Positions 60,974 through 64,000 of a DNA stretch of 64,000 nucleotides are shown here, piece by piece. A model generated the notes under the pieces. It did no database searches. It was not told the DNA's origin and saw only the letters and a list, made by a program, of their open reading frames with translations. The stretch comes from Crambe crambe (lineage: Eukaryota; Porifera; Demospongiae; Poecilosclerida; Crambeidae). Position numbers and translations under genes: made by a program. The DNA lies in the NCBI GenBank assembly GCA_963924555.1, contig OZ004594.1:3131563-3195562 (forward strand), in the 5' to 3' direction. The stretch's first letter is position 1. Each line of letters opens with the position of its first letter.

Positions 60974-63900
60974 TTATACATACTGAAAGAGTGGGATTGT
61001 TTTGAGTCTGTTGCAGAGCTGACCATATGTGGCCCCTTCCTTGGAGGACCACTTCTTCAGCATGAGGAGGGCTTTGTACCGGTCTTCCTCTTCTGTCTTC
61101 ACTTCTTCTATCTCCTCACTGGTCAGGGAGAGAAGGTAGGCCAGGGATGACCACTTGGATCTTACCACTCCAGCGAATAACTCCAGAAACTCAACATCAG
61201 GTGTAATGGTTTGAAGCTTTGGGTCAAGCAGCTTTTTCTGGAGTTGAATGTGGTCACCTGTTGGATATTTACAATGATATAATTCTTCATATGAAATTGG
61301 AGATAGCTCTTAATTAGCCACTCACCACATTCCTTTTCAATTTCATTTGCTATGGCTCTTTTACCAATCTTCATCAGTGCCTCCACAAGGTGCCACCAAC
61401 ATGGGAGATCCTTAGAGGAACTCATCCACTTCCTCACCAGTTCTCTCCTCTGTCTATCTACATCAGTGGGATACTGCACCTCTATGGCCTCAAGGACACT
61501 ACTGTGGATATCGAGTTGGAGACCAAGATCAAAAAGCTCTTTAACTATGGCTTTGAGATGAAGGTGGACAGAGGTGAAGTCTATGTGGAATATAGTGTTC
61601 CAAATAGTAAGTTCATGCAACCATAGCAACTTAGAACGCTCCATTTTCCTTTTCCCTATTTTACTGATGACTGCTTCCTCACCCTTGGAAGATATCAGAA
61701 CCTCCTCCACTTCACTCATAGCAAAGAAGTTGTCCTCACTGAGGTAGTCATCCTGTTGTGTGGAGTCAAGCAAGAAGAACTGAGGTCTGATGGAGTGGCA
61801 GAACCCTTTCATGGTCTCCATCACACAACTAACTATGCTATTGAAGACACTAATGCAATTTTCTATTTTGTCTTGTTCACTTCTGGTGATGATCACCACT
61901 CCAGGACCCTTATTGATGTTCACCATCTCCACCATACACTCCACATCCTTTTGCATCAGCCAGTGCACACCAGTCTTCCACATGGTGCAGCGACGCTGAA
62001 AGTGCTTAGAATGCTCATCTACTGCTTTACCTGGAGCAGTGAGGGTGAAGCTGAAGACTATTCTGAGGAGAAGGACATGAAGGAAGCGTGGGGGGAAGTA
62101 GTCATAAGGATCAGTGCACTGTGCAAGCCACCCAATACTGTAGCTTTCAGGAAGTGTGATCCATGACACTTCACTCTTGTCTGCACTACAGAGAGCAGGA
62201 AAGAACAAGAAAGACTGGGGACTAGATGAAGCGTCCTGTGGTGTGGAAACGAATAAACCTATATATTTGTGCTTGATTTCTTGGCAGTACTGAAGATGAA
62301 CAAGGCATTCCTTTGTGATGTATGATGGTAAGAGCTTCTGGAGGATATTTTCAGGGATGATTCCAATATTGAGGGAAGGAACATATCCACGTTCACTCAT
62401 TTTTTTAATATTTAGAATTGCATCCTTGGAAAACAGGGCTTTATGAACTCTATTGGTTAGTTGAGATGTGTTTAATATTATGTGGTAATCATGTTTAGTT
62501 CTGTCTCCTATCAGTAATAAAGTACCAACCTCGTGGAGCTCATGCAGTATGGGGTGTAATAATTTAGCTTTATTGGGAAGGTGTATCCCAGTGTCCTCTA
62601 TGTGGGATACTAATGTACTGACAGGACAAGCAGTGACATTGCTGAAATCTTTTTCCAATAACCCTAAAAGAATGCTTGCTTCTAAGGAAAGCCTATAACG
62701 TCGAGATTTACAAGTTAGGTTCGTAAATTTACTCTGGACCTCACTTATGTTTTTAGAACCTGGTTTACAGCAGTCTAGCATAAAATAACCAGTACTCTGC
62801 ATCTCACTGGTATAGAGAAGTGATTTTAGAAATTTATTTTTCAGTGTTAAGATTTCTTGAGTCACCAAATCTGAGTGACTCCCAATCACAATGAGGGAGG
62901 GCTCATTTTTAAACTTTTGGTGTTTTATGAACGTGAACCAATAGTGCAGTGTATTCTCAATAACAGAATCATCTTCTCTTAAGTCTGTCACTAAGATGAA
63001 TATGTTGTCACCATTTCTTGAGGAGGCAAGATTCTCAAGTATAGCAGCATGTGAGGAGTAGTACTCAGGGTCTCCGGCAAAGTCATAGAACTGGACTCTC
63101 CCATAGTGTTTACTGGTATAAATACTAGGGACTATACCAGCAGTGTGAGGGGGTACAGTGGATTCAGATACTCTACTTAGGGATTTTAGAAAACCTTCCC
63201 TTTTGAGTGATTCAACAAGGGAACTCTTCCCTGCACCAGGATTACCAATGATGAATAACCTGGTTATATGTTGTGCACCTGAGTACTTCTTCCTTGCTCG
63301 CTCTTGCATGCCATGATAGTCAACCAGTGTTTTATCTCGATTCTGTTTCATGTACTCATTAATTAATAATTTAGCATCACCTTTTGCTAAGTCCTTTGGA
63401 GTCTTTCCTGAATTATTTCTTATCAGAATTGGAGCATTTTTTTGAAGTAATACCTCAACACATTTGGTATGGCCACGTGAGGAACAAATATGAAGGGGAG
63501 TATCACCATCATTGTCTAATACTAAGGGGGATGTGGATTTATCGACTAATAAAAGTATAATCTCTTCTTTACCTGCAAATGCTGCTACATGGAGTGGTGT
63601 GCTATTTTTATCATCCCTAGCATTAATATCAGCCTTGTGGTCTCGTATCAGAGTTTGAACTAGGCTAACACTACCTCCATAGCATGCTAAATGTAACAAA
63701 GACCAACCTAAATAACCTTTGATATCAATATCACAACCCACCTCGTTAATTAAAAACAATGCAACCTCTTTTTTCCCACACAATGCTGCCACATGGAGTG
63801 GTGTGTTATTATTATCATCCCTAGCATTGATATCAGCCTTGTGGTCTTGTATCAGAGTTTGAACTAGGCTAACATTACCTCCATTGCATGCAGTATGTAA

Positions 63901-64000
63901 TAAAGACCGACCTTTATAACCTTTGATATTAATATCACAACCCACATCATTAATTAAAAACAATGCAACCTCTTTTTTTCCACCGAATGCTGCCACATGG
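60974..64000 (-). CDS. Gene G: ankyrin-Roc-COR-death-death protein, 5' end cut by window edge
   Basis: Exon 1 continues off the right edge and ends at 61326; intron 61325-61258 (68 nt); exon 2 61257-60974. Visible in order: about two and a half double-ankyrin units, the terminal unit, linker with CVEVLLQKNAPILIRNNSG, P-loop GNPGAGKSS, DFAGDPEYY, SHSD, COR-like region, type II death domain (FTSVHLHLKAIVKEL, PCWWHLVEAL) and death domain 2. The second death domain carries a two-residue insertion (EEEDRYKALL; the other copies lack YK) from a 6-bp duplication near 61073. Its Roc half is like B/D/E and its death half like C/E, so G is a recombinant with the same switch as E. Confidence 0.85.

Overview
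This is an AT-rich animal genomic window, most likely from a sponge or another early-branching marine invertebrate. A demosponge is my best guess, not proven. The grounds are the short spliceosomal introns (54-77 nt), the absence of any bacterial gene organisation, the animal death domains, and an expanded ankyrin/ROCO/death-domain family of a kind reported from invertebrates. It holds one gene family in tandem. Six long paralogues and one decayed fragment all lie on the minus strand: A (1-1998, cut by the left edge), B (15458-10771), C (32585-24638), D (42680-38212), E (54428-50366, frameshifted), F (56717-55697, pseudogene) and G (64000-60974, cut by the right edge).

Each intact gene encodes ankyrin repeats, a Roc-type GTPase (P-loop GNPGAGKSS, DFAGDPEYY, SHSD), a COR-like region and a first death domain in one huge exon. 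A 54-77 nt intron follows, then a small exon with a second death-fold domain. The ankyrin region is built from a 204-bp, 68-residue double-ankyrin unit repeated in frame: 24 full units in C, 8 in B, 7 in D and 5 in E. The sensor (repeats), switch (GTPase) and effector (death domains) layout resembles the logic of innate immune receptors such as NLRs and of DAPK-like proteins. A role in immunity or cell death is inference.

The spacers are also repeated. From each gene start outward they can contain: a short promoter with an X-box-like motif at a fixed distance from the ATG; decayed pieces of a protein disulfide isomerase gene (CGHC thioredoxin exon, acidic tail with KDEL); several kb of A-rich degenerate repeats; one of two small inverted-repeat transposons; arrays of a 30-bp minisatellite; and a cassette with a TATA box, intron-like signals and clustered TCACATGA sites. 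Spacers A-B and B-C are nearly identical over kilobases, so the duplication is recent.

The main observations are these. The copies are mosaics: two promoter types and two death-domain types occur in all four combinations. Ankyrin blocks have duplicated as whole multi-unit segments (612 bp in B, 1,020 bp in C). In pseudogene F the promoter plus start codon has been cleanly inverted as a 210-bp segment. One mobile element can be dated by its empty site in sister spacers. Together these describe a locus that makes receptor variants by unequal exchange and gene conversion.
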